Source: Fibrobacterota bacterium (GTDB taxonomy: Bacteria; Fibrobacterota; Fibrobacteria; UBA11236). Taken from it: DNA of 64,000 nt. Below, piece by piece: positions 1 to 8,502 of this stretch. The notes below the pieces were generated by a model that worked only from the letters and a program-made list of their open reading frames with translations, made no database searches and was not told the origin of the DNA. The position numbers were made by a program, and so were the translations under genes. Numbering within the stretch: the stretch's first letter is position 1; each line of letters opens with the position of its first letter. The DNA is taken from contig JAEKLQ010000069.1 in NCBI GenBank assembly GCA_019509785.1, forward strand, positions 20,778 through 84,777. Direction: 5' to 3'.

Positions 1-1025
1 ACCAGGGAGGCCGCCTGCGATCCTGAATTCCCCCCGCTGGAGATGATGAGGGGGATGAACAAGGCCAGTACGACCGCGCGCGAGATCTCCTTCTCGAAGA
101 AACTCATGGCGGTGGCCGTGAGCATTTCCCCGATGAAAAGCACGGTGAGCCAGCCGCCACGTTTCTTGACCATCTGCCCCAGGGGCAGGGTCAGGTAGGG
201 TTCCTCGATGGCGCCGACGCCGCCGAGCTTGTGGATGTCTTCGGTGGTTTCCTTTTCGGCCAATTCCATCACGTCATCGATGGTGACGATGCCCAGCAGG
301 TAGCCTTCCTCGTCGACCACGGGCAGGGCGGTCCGGCTGGAATACTTCTTGAACGCCTGGATGGCTTCTTCTTCGGGCATGTCGGCGGGCAGGGCGGTGA
401 ATTGGCGATCCATGATGTCCTGGGTCACCCGATCGAGGGGGGAAAGCAGGAACTCGCGGATCCCGATATCGTCCACCAGGCGCCCGCGATCGTCCACCAC
501 GTAGATATCGTTGAGGGTTTCCTTGTCCTCCCCGTTGCGGCGGATGAAATCGAGGACCCGCTCCACCGTCCACTCCTGCTTAATGGCCAGGAAATCCGGG
601 GTCATCAAGCGGCCCACGCTGTCCTTGGGGAAGTCCAGCAGGCGTTGGGCCTGTTTGCGTTCGCGCGGCTTGAGGAAGGAGAGCAGTTGGCGCGTGGCGT
701 TATGGGGCAGCGCCTCCAGCAAGGCAGTGCGGTTATCGGGCTCCATCTCGTTGATGATGGAGGCGACGCGCTGGTTGCTCACCGCTTCGATGATGTCCTT
801 CTGGACGGCCACGTCCAGCTGCTGGAAGATCTCCGTGGCCTTCTCGTCCGGGACCTTCTCGAAGAAGATGGCGCGATGGGTGTCATCGAGCCGCCCGACC
901 ATTTCGGCGAGATCTTCCGTCGCCAGCGTCTCGCAGATCACATTGAGGGCTTCGAGATCGGAGGTTTCCAGGGCCGTTTCCAGGTCCGGATAAAGCAACT
1001 CGGTTTGCAGTTTGCTCGTGGCCAT
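1..1025 (-). CDS. mgtE: Magnesium transporter MgtE, N-terminal part (runs off the window)
   Basis: The gene reads on the minus strand from an ATG at 1025 and is cut by the window edge after about 341 codons. The visible protein has the MgtE order: an N-terminal helical MgtE_N domain (about residues 40-140), a pair of CBS domains (about 145-270, including VVDDRGRLVDD and VVDEEGYLLGIVTIDD), then the start of the membrane domain with the conserved PLIISSGGNSGSQ segment. MgtE is a homodimeric inner-membrane Mg2+ channel that closes when Mg2+ binds the cytosolic N and CBS domains. The C-terminal transmembrane helices lie outside the window. A 33-residue membrane protein gene lies 150 nt upstream on the same strand. 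I see no M-box riboswitch in the leader. The family call is firm. Confidence 0.95.
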   Translation of the reverse strand, partial: MATSKLQTELLYPDLETALETSDLEALNVICETLATEDLAEMVGRLDDTHRAIFFEKVPDEKATEIFQQLDVAVQKDIIEAVSNQRVASIINEMEPDNRTALLEALPHNATRQLLSFLKPRERKQAQRLLDFPKDSVGRLMTPDFLAIKQEWTVERVLDFIRRNGEDKETLNDIYVVDDRGRLVDDIGIREFLLSPLDRVTQDIMDRQFTALPADMPEEEAIQAFKKYSSRTALPVVDEEGYLLGIVTIDDVMELAEKETTEDIHKLGGVGAIEEPYLTLPLGQMVKKRGGWLTVLFIGEMLTATAMSFFEKEISRAVVLALFIPLIISSGGNSGSQAASL

Positions 1026-1175
1026 GGTTCAACCTGCGGAAGCGCGCGGCCTCCGGGACGGGGGAAAGCTACTTAATGCGCCGATGGAAAACATCCGGCT
1101 GCCCGGATGGAAAACACCCGGCCGCGGCGGGCCAACCTCGGGGCAGCCTCGGGGCAACCTAAAGGTCGGGGACTC
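1026..1175 (-). other. mgtE leader with hairpin and short tandem repeats
   Basis: This spacer lies between the small membrane protein gene and mgtE. It holds a perfect 7-bp hairpin (CATCCGG-CTGC-CCGGATG, about 1089-1106), a direct repeat of GATGGAAAACA with a 23-nt period overlapping it, and a tandem copy of CCTCGGGGCA further upstream. The conserved core of the magnesium M-box is not recognisable. The hairpin could pause or attenuate transcription into mgtE, but that is only inference. Confidence 0.35.
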
Positions 1176-1277
1176 TCAATTGTAAAGCAGCCCGGCATGA
1201 TGCAGGATCATGGCCGCGGCGGTGAAGGCGAGCGTGAGGGCCGCGGCGATAACGGCATCGGAAAAGAAGTCCTTCAT
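1176..1277 (-). CDS. 33-residue single-span membrane protein upstream of mgtE
   Basis: An ATG at 1277 opens a 33-codon frame ending in TGA. It encodes MKDFFSDAVIAAALTL followed by AFTAAAMILHHAGLLYN: a short charged N terminus and one hydrophobic helix (about residues 8-24). A strong Shine-Dalgarno (GGAGG, 5 nt before the ATG) decides the start and is the best evidence that the gene is real. It lies on the same strand as mgtE, 150 nt upstream. Size and topology resemble small regulatory or accessory membrane peptides of transporters such as KdpF, but I do not recognise the family. A role with MgtE is suggested only by position. Confidence 0.55.
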   Translation of the reverse strand: MKDFFSDAVIAAALTLAFTAAAMILHHAGLLYN

Positions 1278-1356
1278 GGGCGCCTCCGAAGCCCGCGGGG
1301 CGGGCGGGTACGCAATGAAAGAACGTTTTGAGGAAGAGGGGGACAATGGAAGAGTA

Positions 1357-1429
1357 GGGTACAGGGTTAAGGGTAAAGGGTACAGGATTGGGAAATATTC
1401 TTAAACCCTTTACCCTGTACCCTTAACCC
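1357..1429. repeat. Inverted pair of GGGTNNA heptamer arrays
   Basis: Positions 1357-1384 are four contiguous heptamers on the plus strand (GGGTACA, GGGTTAA, GGGTAAA, GGGTACA). Positions 1402-1429 are four more on the minus strand (GGGTTAA, GGGTACA, GGGTAAA, GGGTTTA). They are separated by a 17-nt AT-rich loop, so the arms can fold back with a few mismatches. The element sits just beyond the folA stop codon on the minus strand, where a terminator would be expected, but it is far more regular than an ordinary terminator. Confidence 0.7.
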
Positions 1430-1438
1430 TTTTTCAGG

Positions 1439-2080
1439 TTAGGCCCGGTCTAGTACCCGGAAGCGATACTTCACCCCGTCTTCTTCGATGACGGGCGAGG
1501 CCGCCGTTTCCCTGAAGCCCTGGGCAAGGCCGTCCAGGAAGGTGTCGCAGGGAAACTCGGCTTCGATATCGGTCAGGAAAACCCGGGAGCAGTCCGGGCG
1601 GCGCAGGGCTTCGGCGAAAATCTCCCCGCCCCCGGCCACGAAAACCTGCTTGAGGGTGGGGTCGGCGGCAAGCGCGTCGAGGGCTACCTGCAAGGAGGGC
1701 CAGATCTGATGGGACCCGTGGAAAACCCCGGGATGCAAATGCCGGCTTAAGACCCCGTTGAGCCGGCCGGGCAAGGGGCGGAACCGCGGCGGCAGGGAGT
1801 CCCAGGTCTTGCGTCCCATGAGGACGGCGTTGCGGGCCCCCGGGCTCCACTCCCGCAAGGGCGGCATGCCTCCGATGCGGGCGGTAAGGCTGTCCCAAGT
1901 ATGCACGCGCTTATCCTGCAACCCCACGTCCAGGCGGTAGCGCGCGAGCACCTCGGTGGTGTCCGGACAAGTGGTGAGTTCGCGGAACCAGCGCATATCG
2001 CCCTTGAGTTTCCAGGGCAAGGCCCCGTCCTTGCCGATCCCCCCCTTGCGATCGGCGGCGACCACCACGGCGAAGCTCAC
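1439..2080 (-). CDS. folA: Dihydrofolate reductase
   Basis: FolA reduces dihydrofolate to tetrahydrofolate with NADPH, regenerating the cofactor oxidised by thymidylate synthase, its operon partner. The 213-residue product begins [19 protein letters not shown] and has the DHFR landmarks: [10 protein letters not shown] in the substrate loop, GRKTWDSLP in the NADPH site, and FVAGGGEIF near residue 150. It is about 50 residues longer than usual, with extra sequence between the first helix and the GRKTW motif (about residues 40-85). The start is a GTG that overlaps the thyA stop (GTGA), which implies coupled translation. Assignment is firm. Confidence 0.93.
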   Translation of the reverse strand: MSFAVVVAADRKGGIGKDGALPWKLKGDMRWFRELTTCPDTTEVLARYRLDVGLQDKRVHTWDSLTARIGGMPPLREWSPGARNAVLMGRKTWDSLPPRFRPLPGRLNGVLSRHLHPGVFHGSHQIWPSLQVALDALAADPTLKQVFVAGGGEIFAEALRRPDCSRVFLTDIEAEFPCDTFLDGLAQGFRETAASPVIEEDGVKYRFRVLDRA

Positions 2081-2892
2081 ACGGCCACCGGGAACTTGAT
2101 GAAGGGCTCGTGCACGTAGTTGAGGATTTTGAAATCCTCGTAGGCCAGGTCGAAGAAGGGCTTGTCCGCGATCTCAAGGGTCGGCAAGGGATGCGGGGTC
2201 CGCTGCAATTGGGCCTTAACCCCTTCGATATGGTTGAGGTAGATATGCGCATCGCCCAGGACGTGGGTGAGGATGCCGGGGATGAGTTTGCATTCCTTGG
2301 CGAACATGGCCAGGAGCAGGGCATAGCTGGCGATGTTGAAGGGCACGCCCAAGGCCATATCGGCGCTGCGCTGGTACATCTGCATGTCCAAGCGTCCGTT
2401 GGCCACGTAGAACTGGTAAAAGGCATGGCAGGGGGGCAAGGCCATCTTATCCAGGTCGGCCACGTTCCAGGCGCTTACGATGATGCGGCGCGAATCGGGA
2501 TTCTTCTTGAGGGTATCCAAGGCCACCTGGATCTGGTCCACGAATTCCTTGCGGACGGCGCCGGTTTCCGGGTCTTCGACGTACTTGGGCCACTTGCGCC
2601 ATTGGTAGCCGTAGATGGGCCCCAGTTCCCCTTCGGGGCCGGCCCAGGCATTCCAGATGGGCGTATACTGCTTGAGCCCGTCGTTGATATTGGTCGAGCC
2701 CTTGAGGAACCAGAGCAGCTCGCGCAGCACCCCGTCGAACAGGACCTTCTTGGTGGTCAGCAGGGGAAAGCCCTGGCGCAAATCGTATTTCGCCTGCAGG
2801 CCGAACAAGGATAGGGTGCCGGTGCCGGTGCGATCCTGTTTCTTTTCGCCCTGCTCTAGGACCAGACGGAGCAAATCCAGGTATTGTTTCAT
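2077..2892 (-). CDS. thyA: Thymidylate synthase
   Basis: ThyA methylates dUMP to dTMP using methylene-tetrahydrofolate and releases dihydrofolate for FolA. The 271-residue product, close to the usual 264, starts [15 protein letters not shown]. It carries the conserved RTGTGT segment, the active-site loop [10 protein letters not shown] with the nucleophilic cysteine, [17 protein letters not shown], and GDAHIYLNH. The ATG at 2892 is chosen because it matches the family N terminus; an upstream in-frame extension looks non-coding and there is no strong Shine-Dalgarno. It overlaps folA by 4 nt and follows the acyltransferase gene by 70 nt on the same strand. Confidence 0.96.
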   Translation of the reverse strand: MKQYLDLLRLVLEQGEKKQDRTGTGTLSLFGLQAKYDLRQGFPLLTTKKVLFDGVLRELLWFLKGSTNINDGLKQYTPIWNAWAGPEGELGPIYGYQWRKWPKYVEDPETGAVRKEFVDQIQVALDTLKKNPDSRRIIVSAWNVADLDKMALPPCHAFYQFYVANGRLDMQMYQRSADMALGVPFNIASYALLLAMFAKECKLIPGILTHVLGDAHIYLNHIEGVKAQLQRTPHPLPTLEIADKPFFDLAYEDFKILNYVHEPFIKFPVAV

Positions 2893-2962
2893 GAGGGTGA
2901 CCCAAAAGGTAAAAAAGGGTCGCCGGGGGGATGGATTCGACGTGCGTTTCCGCCGGCTTGGC

Positions 2963-3781
2963 CTAAGCCTTGCCCCCGCCCCATTCGCCGCTTTCCAGCA
3001 GCATATCCCGGGAGGCGACCCAGACGAACTCCAGGCTGGCATGGGCGGGATCATAGGCCGGCTCGCAGGCCAGGCGGCAGCCGCGTAGCAAGGCTTCCTG
3101 CAGGCCCGAAGGCCAGAAGCGCAGCGGTTCGGCATCGAATGCGGTGGCCCCGCGGCGGGCCTGGTCGCGTACGTTTTCCCAGGCCCGGAATCCTTGCCGG
3201 GCCTCGGTCTCCAGATCGGGATGCAGGCCGTGCTCCTCCATGAGGATCTGCCACCCGGCCGTTCCTTCCACAGGCACCGTCAGGACATCTCGGCCGATGA
3301 CGAACCCCAGGCCGTTTCGTTCCAGGTAAAGGCCCATGCCCGCCCATAGGAGCCGCGCGGCCCGCGGGGCGGCCTGGGCGGCCGTGCCCGGGGCGAAGAC
3401 GGGCGCCCCCATCTCCAGGATGCCTTCGCGGGAATACCGCAGCGCGGTCAATAGGGGCGACAACTGGAAGCGGACCGTGGCTAGAGGATTGGGAATGGGA
3501 TTGCCTCCGTCCAGACGCATCAGACGGCAGACGGCGGCCAATTTTCCCTGCGGGCTCCTCAGCATCAGGAAATCGCAGTAGGGAACGGCTTGGGGCGAAT
3601 GAATGCCCTCGCACGCCAGGACCCCCGCGGAGGCCCGCTCCAGGGCTAGACAGGCCTCCAGGGCCGGGAGATCGGCGGCCAGGGATAAGACATAGCCATC
3701 GAGGCGAAGGGCGGGGGGGAATTGACCGCCGGGGGCCGGGCAACGCGGCGCCCGGCGGGAGGCGGTGGATTGGGTTTCCAT
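2963..3781 (-). CDS. Divergent GNAT/hemolysin-like acyltransferase
   Basis: This 272-residue protein has no signal peptide. Its middle resembles the GNAT fold of hemolysin-like/OlsB proteins: [19 protein letters not shown] corresponds to the substrate-proximal strand, [12 protein letters not shown] to the core strand, and [22 protein letters not shown] to the helix-strand that follows. The same blocks occur in a more canonical form in the OlsB-like gene at 20345-21202 (CVEVGRACIH, LLWKGLARYM), so the two look like distant paralogs. The ATG at 3781 has an AAGGA 8 nt upstream. The gene heads a minus-strand run into thyA-folA. Substrate is unknown; N-acylation of an amine by acyl-ACP is only the family precedent. 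Confidence 0.5.
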   Translation of the reverse strand: METQSTASRRAPRCPAPGGQFPPALRLDGYVLSLAADLPALEACLALERASAGVLACEGIHSPQAVPYCDFLMLRSPQGKLAAVCRLMRLDGGNPIPNPLATVRFQLSPLLTALRYSREGILEMGAPVFAPGTAAQAAPRAARLLWAGMGLYLERNGLGFVIGRDVLTVPVEGTAGWQILMEEHGLHPDLETEARQGFRAWENVRDQARRGATAFDAEPLRFWPSGLQEALLRGCRLACEPAYDPAHASLEFVWVASRDMLLESGEWGGGKA

Positions 3782-3894
3782 GGGTTAAGTCCTTATCGTG
3801 CGAGGGATGCTTAAGCTCCGACCAACGCTTGATAAGGTACGCGCGCGATATTGCGGATTGGTTTCGATGCCTTGGCGGCTGGGTGACGCGGGGA

Positions 3895-3923
3895 TTAAAA
3901 GCCCTAACCTAGCGCTAGGGCTT
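3895..3923 (-). terminator. Intrinsic terminator after phoU
   Basis: On the minus strand, just past the phoU stop, an 8-bp stem (AAGCCCTA/TAGGGCTT) closes a 9-nt loop and is followed by TTTTAA. This is the expected end of the phosphate operon transcript. Confidence 0.75.
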
Positions 3924-3931
3924 CCGATGTT

Positions 3932-4624
3932 TTACGGCTTTTTCTCTTCGGCGGCCCGTAGCTTGTTGTCGTCGGCATGGTGCTTGACCACGCGCGCTTG
4001 CACGTGGAAAATCACCTCTTCGGCGACATTGGTGGACAAATCGCCGATGCGCTCCAGGTTGCGGCTGATGCGCAATAGCTCGAGCGCCATTTCGATGGAC
4101 GTCTTGTCGGCCTTGACCAGGTTGATGGCCTCGCGGGTATTGGCCCGGTTCAACTCGTCGATGATATCGTCGGTCTCGAGCACGGTGCGGGCCAGTTGCA
4201 GGTTCTTGGTGAAAAAGCTCTCGCAGGCATCGTGCAGCATGCTCTGCCCGATATTGATCATCTTGGGCAAATCCAGCAATCCCGTCTTCTGGTGGAAGCC
4301 CGCCACGCTGATCGCCGACTGGGCGATGTTGATGCAATGATCGCCGATGCGCTCCATATCGTTGTTGATCTTCTGGATCGCGAGCATGAAGCGCAGGTCG
4401 ATGGCCACCGGTTGGAACAAGGCGAAGAAATCCGCCACCCCGTGATCGATATCGATCTCCAGGTTGTTGATGGAGCGCTCATTGGCGAAGCACTTCTCCG
4501 CCAGGGTCTTGTCCTCCTCCAGGAGGGCTCGGGTCGCATAAGCCAGCGATTCCTGGGTCAGGCGCGTCATCTTCTCCAAGGTGGCCTTGAGATTGTTCAA
4601 CTCTTTTTCAAAATGACGCTCCAT
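3932..4624 (-). CDS. phoU: Phosphate transport regulator PhoU
   Basis: PhoU is a cytosolic all-helical dimer that links the PstSCAB transporter to the PhoR kinase and keeps the Pho regulon off when phosphate is plentiful. The 230-residue product begins MERHFEKELNNLKATL and shows the two PhoU repeats, including LALFQPVAIDLRFMLAIQKI-type and RNLERIGDLSTNVAE segments with the conserved acidic and arginine residues. A GGAGG lies 4 nt before the ATG. It is the last gene of the operon, 60 nt after pstB and directly before the terminator. The spacer has a 7-bp hairpin (GAGTTCC-GCA-GGAACTC). Confidence 0.95.
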   Translation of the reverse strand: MERHFEKELNNLKATLEKMTRLTQESLAYATRALLEEDKTLAEKCFANERSINNLEIDIDHGVADFFALFQPVAIDLRFMLAIQKINNDMERIGDHCINIAQSAISVAGFHQKTGLLDLPKMINIGQSMLHDACESFFTKNLQLARTVLETDDIIDELNRANTREAINLVKADKTSIEMALELLRISRNLERIGDLSTNVAEEVIFHVQARVVKHHADDNKLRAAEEKKP

Positions 4625-4684
4625 TAATCCTCCATAGTGCGGTCGCCCGTCGAGTTCCGCAGGAACTCGGTAGGGCGGGCGCCT

Positions 4685-5455
4685 TTATCCGAACCTACCA
4701 GTTATATAATCTTCCGTTTGCTTTTCCTTGGGGGAGGTGAATATCCTCTCCGTGGCGTCGAATTCCACCACGGTGCCCATGTAAAAGAAAGCCGTGTAAT
4801 CGCTGACCCGCGCCGCCTGCTGCATGTTGTGGGTGACGATGACTATGGTATAGGTGCTCTTCAGTTCGTAGATGAGTTCCTCGATCTTGGCGGTCGCGAT
4901 GGGATCGAGGGCGCTGGCCGGCTCGTCCATCAGCAGCACCTCGGGCTCCACGGCCAGGGCGCGGGCGATGCACAGGCGCTGTTGTTGGCCGCCGGAAAGG
5001 GCCAAGGCGCTTTTCTTGAGTTCGTCCTTCACTTCGTCCCAGATGGCCGCCTTGCGCAGGCAGCTCTCCACGAGATCGTCCAGCCGGGCCTTATCGCGGA
5101 TGCCGTGGATGCGCGGCCCGTAGGCGATATTGTCGTAGATGCTCTTCGGGAAGGGGTTGGACTTCTGGAAGATCATCCCCACCTTCTTGCGGAGCTGTAC
5201 CTCGTCCACTTTCTTGTTGTAGACGTCCACGTTGTCCACGAATACCGAGCCTTCGATGCGCACGTTCTCGATGGTGTCGTTCATGCGGTTCAGGCTGCGC
5301 AGGAAGGTGGACTTGCCGCATCCCGAAGGCCCGATCAAGGCCGTGACCTTGTAGGCCTTCATGTCCAGGTTGATGCCCTTAAGGGCATGCTTGGAACCGT
5401 AATGCAGGTTCAGGTCCTTGGTGTAGAGCTTGGCGTAGGGCGATGCGGTTTCCAT
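4685..5455 (-). CDS. pstB: Phosphate ABC transporter ATPase PstB
   Basis: PstB hydrolyses ATP to drive phosphate import through PstCA. The 256-residue protein has a Walker A (GPSGCGKST, about residue 43), Q-loop ([17 protein letters not shown]), ABC signature ([15 protein letters not shown]) and Walker B ([13 protein letters not shown]), all typical of PstB. It ends DYITGRFG, the common PstB tail. It lies between pstA (71 nt upstream) and phoU, all on the minus strand. Confidence 0.97.
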   Translation of the reverse strand: METASPYAKLYTKDLNLHYGSKHALKGINLDMKAYKVTALIGPSGCGKSTFLRSLNRMNDTIENVRIEGSVFVDNVDVYNKKVDEVQLRKKVGMIFQKSNPFPKSIYDNIAYGPRIHGIRDKARLDDLVESCLRKAAIWDEVKDELKKSALALSGGQQQRLCIARALAVEPEVLLMDEPASALDPIATAKIEELIYELKSTYTIVIVTHNMQQAARVSDYTAFFYMGTVVEFDATERIFTSPKEKQTEDYITGRFG

Positions 5456-5526
5456 GTTGCTCCGGCAGTCTCGTGCCGATCCTGCCGGGTGCCATAAGCA
5501 TCCGATAGGACCGACGCAGCTTTAAG

Positions 5527-6342
5527 TTATGCGAATACCCGGCGTTTGCGCAGGCGATACCTCAGAAAGATGGCGCTGAAATTAAGGGCGAAGGTGAGCA
5601 GCAACAGCACCAAGGTGGTGGCGTACTGGATGGGCATGGTCTTCTCCACGTCCGTGGACTGGGTGGTCATGATATAGAGGTGGTAGCCCAGTTCCATGAA
5701 TTGATCGTTGAGGGCATGGGGCAGATGCGGCAGGAAGTAGGCGGCGCCGGTGAACAAGATGGGGGCCACTTCCCCCGCGCCCCGGGAGACGGCCAGGATG
5801 GCGCCGGTCAGGATGCCGCCCACGGAATTGGGGATGACCACCCGGCGGATGGTCTGCCATTTGGTGACGCCCAGGGCCAGGGAGGCCTCGCGCAAATCCT
5901 TGGGCACGGTTTTTATGGCCTCTTCCACGGAGACGATTACCACGGGCAGGGTCAAGAGCGCCATGGTCAGGGAGGCCCAGAGGATGTTCGGCTGCGCCCA
6001 GACCAACTTGCCGTCCGAGAACATCGCGTCCAGGCCCTTGCCGGTGAAGTTGACGAAGAAGCCCAGGCCGAAAAGCCCGAAGACGACGGCGGGGATGCCT
6101 GCCAGGGTATTGACGGCGAAGCGGATGAATTGCGCGAGCTTGGATCCCCTGGCGGTATATTCGCTCAGGTAGATGGCGGTGATGGTTCCCACGGGTACGC
6201 CCACCAAGGACATGATGACCACCAGCATGAAGGTGCCCACGATGGCGGGCATGATGCCGCCCTCGGTCATGCCCGCTTCCGGCGCATGGGTCAGGAAGGT
6301 CCAAGTGAGCTGTTGGTGGCCCCCCCAAACGATGGTCCCCAT
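5527..6342 (-). CDS. pstA: Phosphate ABC transporter permease PstA, lacking the first helix
   Basis: PstA is one of the two membrane subunits of the high-affinity phosphate importer. The 271-residue protein aligns with PstA from the end of its usual first helix onward: WTFLTHAP, MTEGGIMPAIVGT, and the cytoplasmic EAA loop REASLALGVTKWQTIRRVVIPNS that docks on PstB. The usual N-terminal transmembrane helix is missing, and the upstream in-frame codons are not hydrophobic. The ATG at 6342 has an AGGGAG 12 nt away, while another ATG 7 nt upstream, in a different frame, has a better spaced Shine-Dalgarno. Either a 5' deletion or frameshift has occurred, or this PstA works with five helices. Confidence 0.88.
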   Translation of the reverse strand: MGTIVWGGHQQLTWTFLTHAPEAGMTEGGIMPAIVGTFMLVVIMSLVGVPVGTITAIYLSEYTARGSKLAQFIRFAVNTLAGIPAVVFGLFGLGFFVNFTGKGLDAMFSDGKLVWAQPNILWASLTMALLTLPVVIVSVEEAIKTVPKDLREASLALGVTKWQTIRRVVIPNSVGGILTGAILAVSRGAGEVAPILFTGAAYFLPHLPHALNDQFMELGYHLYIMTTQSTDVEKTMPIQYATTLVLLLLTFALNFSAIFLRYRLRKRRVFA

Positions 6343-6371
6343 GATCCATAAAGACTCCCTATGGCCACGGC

Positions 6372-7550
6372 TTAGGCCCCTTTGAACTTTTTCATCAAGC
6401 GATTGCGCACGAAAAATTCGGCCACCGCATTAAGACTGAAGGAGATGACGAATAGGAGCGCGCCGACGAAGAACAGCACGCGATAATGGGTATCGCCGAA
6501 AACCACTTCAGCCATTTCGGCCCCGATAGTGGCGGAAAGGGTGCGTACCGGTTCGATGAAAGAGGGCGTCAGGAGCGCGGCGTTACCGGTGGCCATGAGC
6601 ACGATCATGGTTTCGCCGAAGGCGCGGCCGAAGCCGAGGATGAGCGCGGCGAAGATGCCGGGCGTGGCCGAAGGCAAGATGACGAACAGGGCGGTCTCCC
6701 AGCGGGTGGCGCCCAAGGCCAGGCTGGCTTCCATCATCACCTTGGGCACGGCGGCCAAGGCGTCTTCCGATACGGTGTAGACGATGGGGATGACGGCCAG
6801 GGCCATGGCAACCCCGCCCACGAAGGCGTTCAGCCGGTATTGGTACCCGAACAGGTTCTGCAAAACCGAGGCCAGGATGACCAAGGCGAAGAATCCCACC
6901 ACCACCGAGGGAAAGCCCGCCAGGATTTCGATGGCCGGCTTCATGCCTTCCTTGGCCCACTTGGGCGCGAACTGGGAAGTATAGAGTGCGGCGAAGATGC
7001 CGATGGGCCCGGCCAGGAGCAGGGCGATCAGGGTAACCTTGAGGCTACCCCAGAGAAGGGGCGGGATGCCGAATTTAGGCTCCAGGGAAACCGGCTGCCA
7101 GTCCTTGGCGACCAGGTCCGATGCCTTAAACGGCTTGACCTGCGTCTCCAGCTCGGGAGCCTCGGGGGTAGCGGGGGCGTTGGCATCCTCGCCATAGGTT
7201 TCTGATTGCCCTGTTGGTTCGATTTTCACGGCGGCCTGGACCTGGGCGTGGCCGGTGAACAAGGGGAGGGCTTCCTTGAATACGAAGACGAATATGAGGG
7301 TGATGAAAAGCAGGGAAACGAATGCGATGCCTTGGATGGACCGCTCGATGGCCATTTCACCCAGGCGCAAGGGCTTCTCCATGGTGAGAACCTTGCGGGA
7401 AGCGGTAGCGGCCGGCGCCTTCTCTTTAGAAGGGGAAGGCCCGGCAACCATCCCGTCGGCGGGTACGACGGGAGCGGCCCCGCTAGGGGTCTCGGACTGG
7501 GAATCGGAAGAGGCCGGGCTTTGGGACCCGGCCGGTGGCGGCGTGATCAT
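6372..7550 (-). CDS. pstC: Phosphate ABC transporter permease PstC
   Basis: PstC pairs with PstA in the membrane. I place the start at the ATG at 7550 (MITPPPAGSQ) because AAGGA lies 6 nt upstream; an alternative ATG at 7619-7617 overlaps the pstS stop by one base and would add 23 residues without a clear Shine-Dalgarno. The 392-residue product has a Pro/Ser/Ala-rich cytosolic N terminus of about 70 residues, a first helix (GIAFVSLLFITLIFVFVF), an unusually long periplasmic loop rich in Pro/Glu/Ala, then the BPD core with EASLALGATRWETA as its EAA loop. The N-terminal extension and long loop are unusual for PstC (commonly near 300 residues). Confidence 0.93.
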   Translation of the reverse strand: MITPPPAGSQSPASSDSQSETPSGAAPVVPADGMVAGPSPSKEKAPAATASRKVLTMEKPLRLGEMAIERSIQGIAFVSLLFITLIFVFVFKEALPLFTGHAQVQAAVKIEPTGQSETYGEDANAPATPEAPELETQVKPFKASDLVAKDWQPVSLEPKFGIPPLLWGSLKVTLIALLLAGPIGIFAALYTSQFAPKWAKEGMKPAIEILAGFPSVVVGFFALVILASVLQNLFGYQYRLNAFVGGVAMALAVIPIVYTVSEDALAAVPKVMMEASLALGATRWETALFVILPSATPGIFAALILGFGRAFGETMIVLMATGNAALLTPSFIEPVRTLSATIGAEMAEVVFGDTHYRVLFFVGALLFVISFSLNAVAEFFVRNRLMKKFKGA

Positions 7551-7618
7551 GTAGTATCCTTTCGGGGAAGGCGGTTGCGCCTTCCCCTTCGCGGTCTTGA
7601 TGTCGCCGCCCTTCTTCA

Positions 7619-8440
7619 TCACTTGACCGGAAAGTACCCGACCTTGGTGACGATGTCTTGTCCTTCCGCGCCCAGGATCCAATCGATGTAATCCTTGAGG
7701 GCGCCGGTGGGACGGCTCTTGAGATACATGTACAGGTAACGGGACAACGGGTAGGTTCCATCCTTCACCGTCGCGGCGCTGGGAGCCACCCCGGGGGTGC
7801 CGGCGTCCTTCTTCACCTTGGCGAACTTGATGCCTTTCCCGTAGGCGGCGCCGCCGTATCCGATCCCGAACTTATCCTTGGCCACGGCGTTCACGACGGC
7901 CGCGGTTCCCGGAAGGGACTGCATGGTCGAAGTGTAATCCTTGCCCTTCAGGACGTTGTCGCGGAAGAATACGTAGGTGCCCGAGTTGTTCTCGCGCCCG
8001 TACACGATGATCTTGGCATCCGGCCCGCCAACGTCCTTCCAATTGGTGACTTCGCCGGTATAGATGGCCTTGAGCTGGTCCAGGCTCAGTTCCTCGACCG
8101 GGCTCGCGTCATTGAGGTAGACGGCCAGGCCGTCCTTCGCCGACTTGATTTCCACGCCCAGGCTCGCGAAGCGGCCTTTCAGCTGCTCGCGTTCGCTGCT
8201 CTTCATGGGACGGGAGGCGTCGCAGATGTCGGTGGTGCCGTTGATCAAGGCCGAGATGCCGGTGCCCGAACCGCCGCCGGTCACTTGGACGGTGACGTCC
8301 GGGTGGGCGTTCATATAGGCTTCGGCCCAACGCTGGGCCATGATGACCATGGTGTCCGAGCCCTTGACCGTAAGGGTGGTCTTGGCGACCGCGGCCGCGG
8401 CTAGGACGGCGATGGTGCCGGTAAGTATCGCTTTGCGCAT
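7619..8440 (-). CDS. pstS: Periplasmic phosphate-binding protein PstS
   Basis: PstS captures phosphate in the periplasm and hands it to PstCA. The chosen start (ATG at 8440, MRKAILTGTIAVLAAAAVAK) has AAGGAG 9 nt upstream; an ATG eight codons earlier lacks one. The 273-residue protein has a Sec signal peptide without a lipobox cysteine, then TVKGSDTM and VTGGGSGTGISAL as the phosphate-binding loops and GRENNSGTYVFFRD in the second lobe. It sits 62 nt after the porin gene in the same operon. Confidence 0.95.
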   Translation of the reverse strand: MRKAILTGTIAVLAAAAVAKTTLTVKGSDTMVIMAQRWAEAYMNAHPDVTVQVTGGGSGTGISALINGTTDICDASRPMKSSEREQLKGRFASLGVEIKSAKDGLAVYLNDASPVEELSLDQLKAIYTGEVTNWKDVGGPDAKIIVYGRENNSGTYVFFRDNVLKGKDYTSTMQSLPGTAAVVNAVAKDKFGIGYGGAAYGKGIKFAKVKKDAGTPGVAPSAATVKDGTYPLSRYLYMYLKSRPTGALKDYIDWILGAEGQDIVTKVGYFPVK

Positions 8441-8502
8441 TATCTTAAACTCCTTTTTCTTCATATCGATTTTGGATTAGTTCGGTTTCGGTTCCGTGCG
8501 GA

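Noticed and set aside
1026..1300. Possible M-box magnesium riboswitch before mgtE
   Set aside because: The conserved core sequences and three-helix layout are not present.
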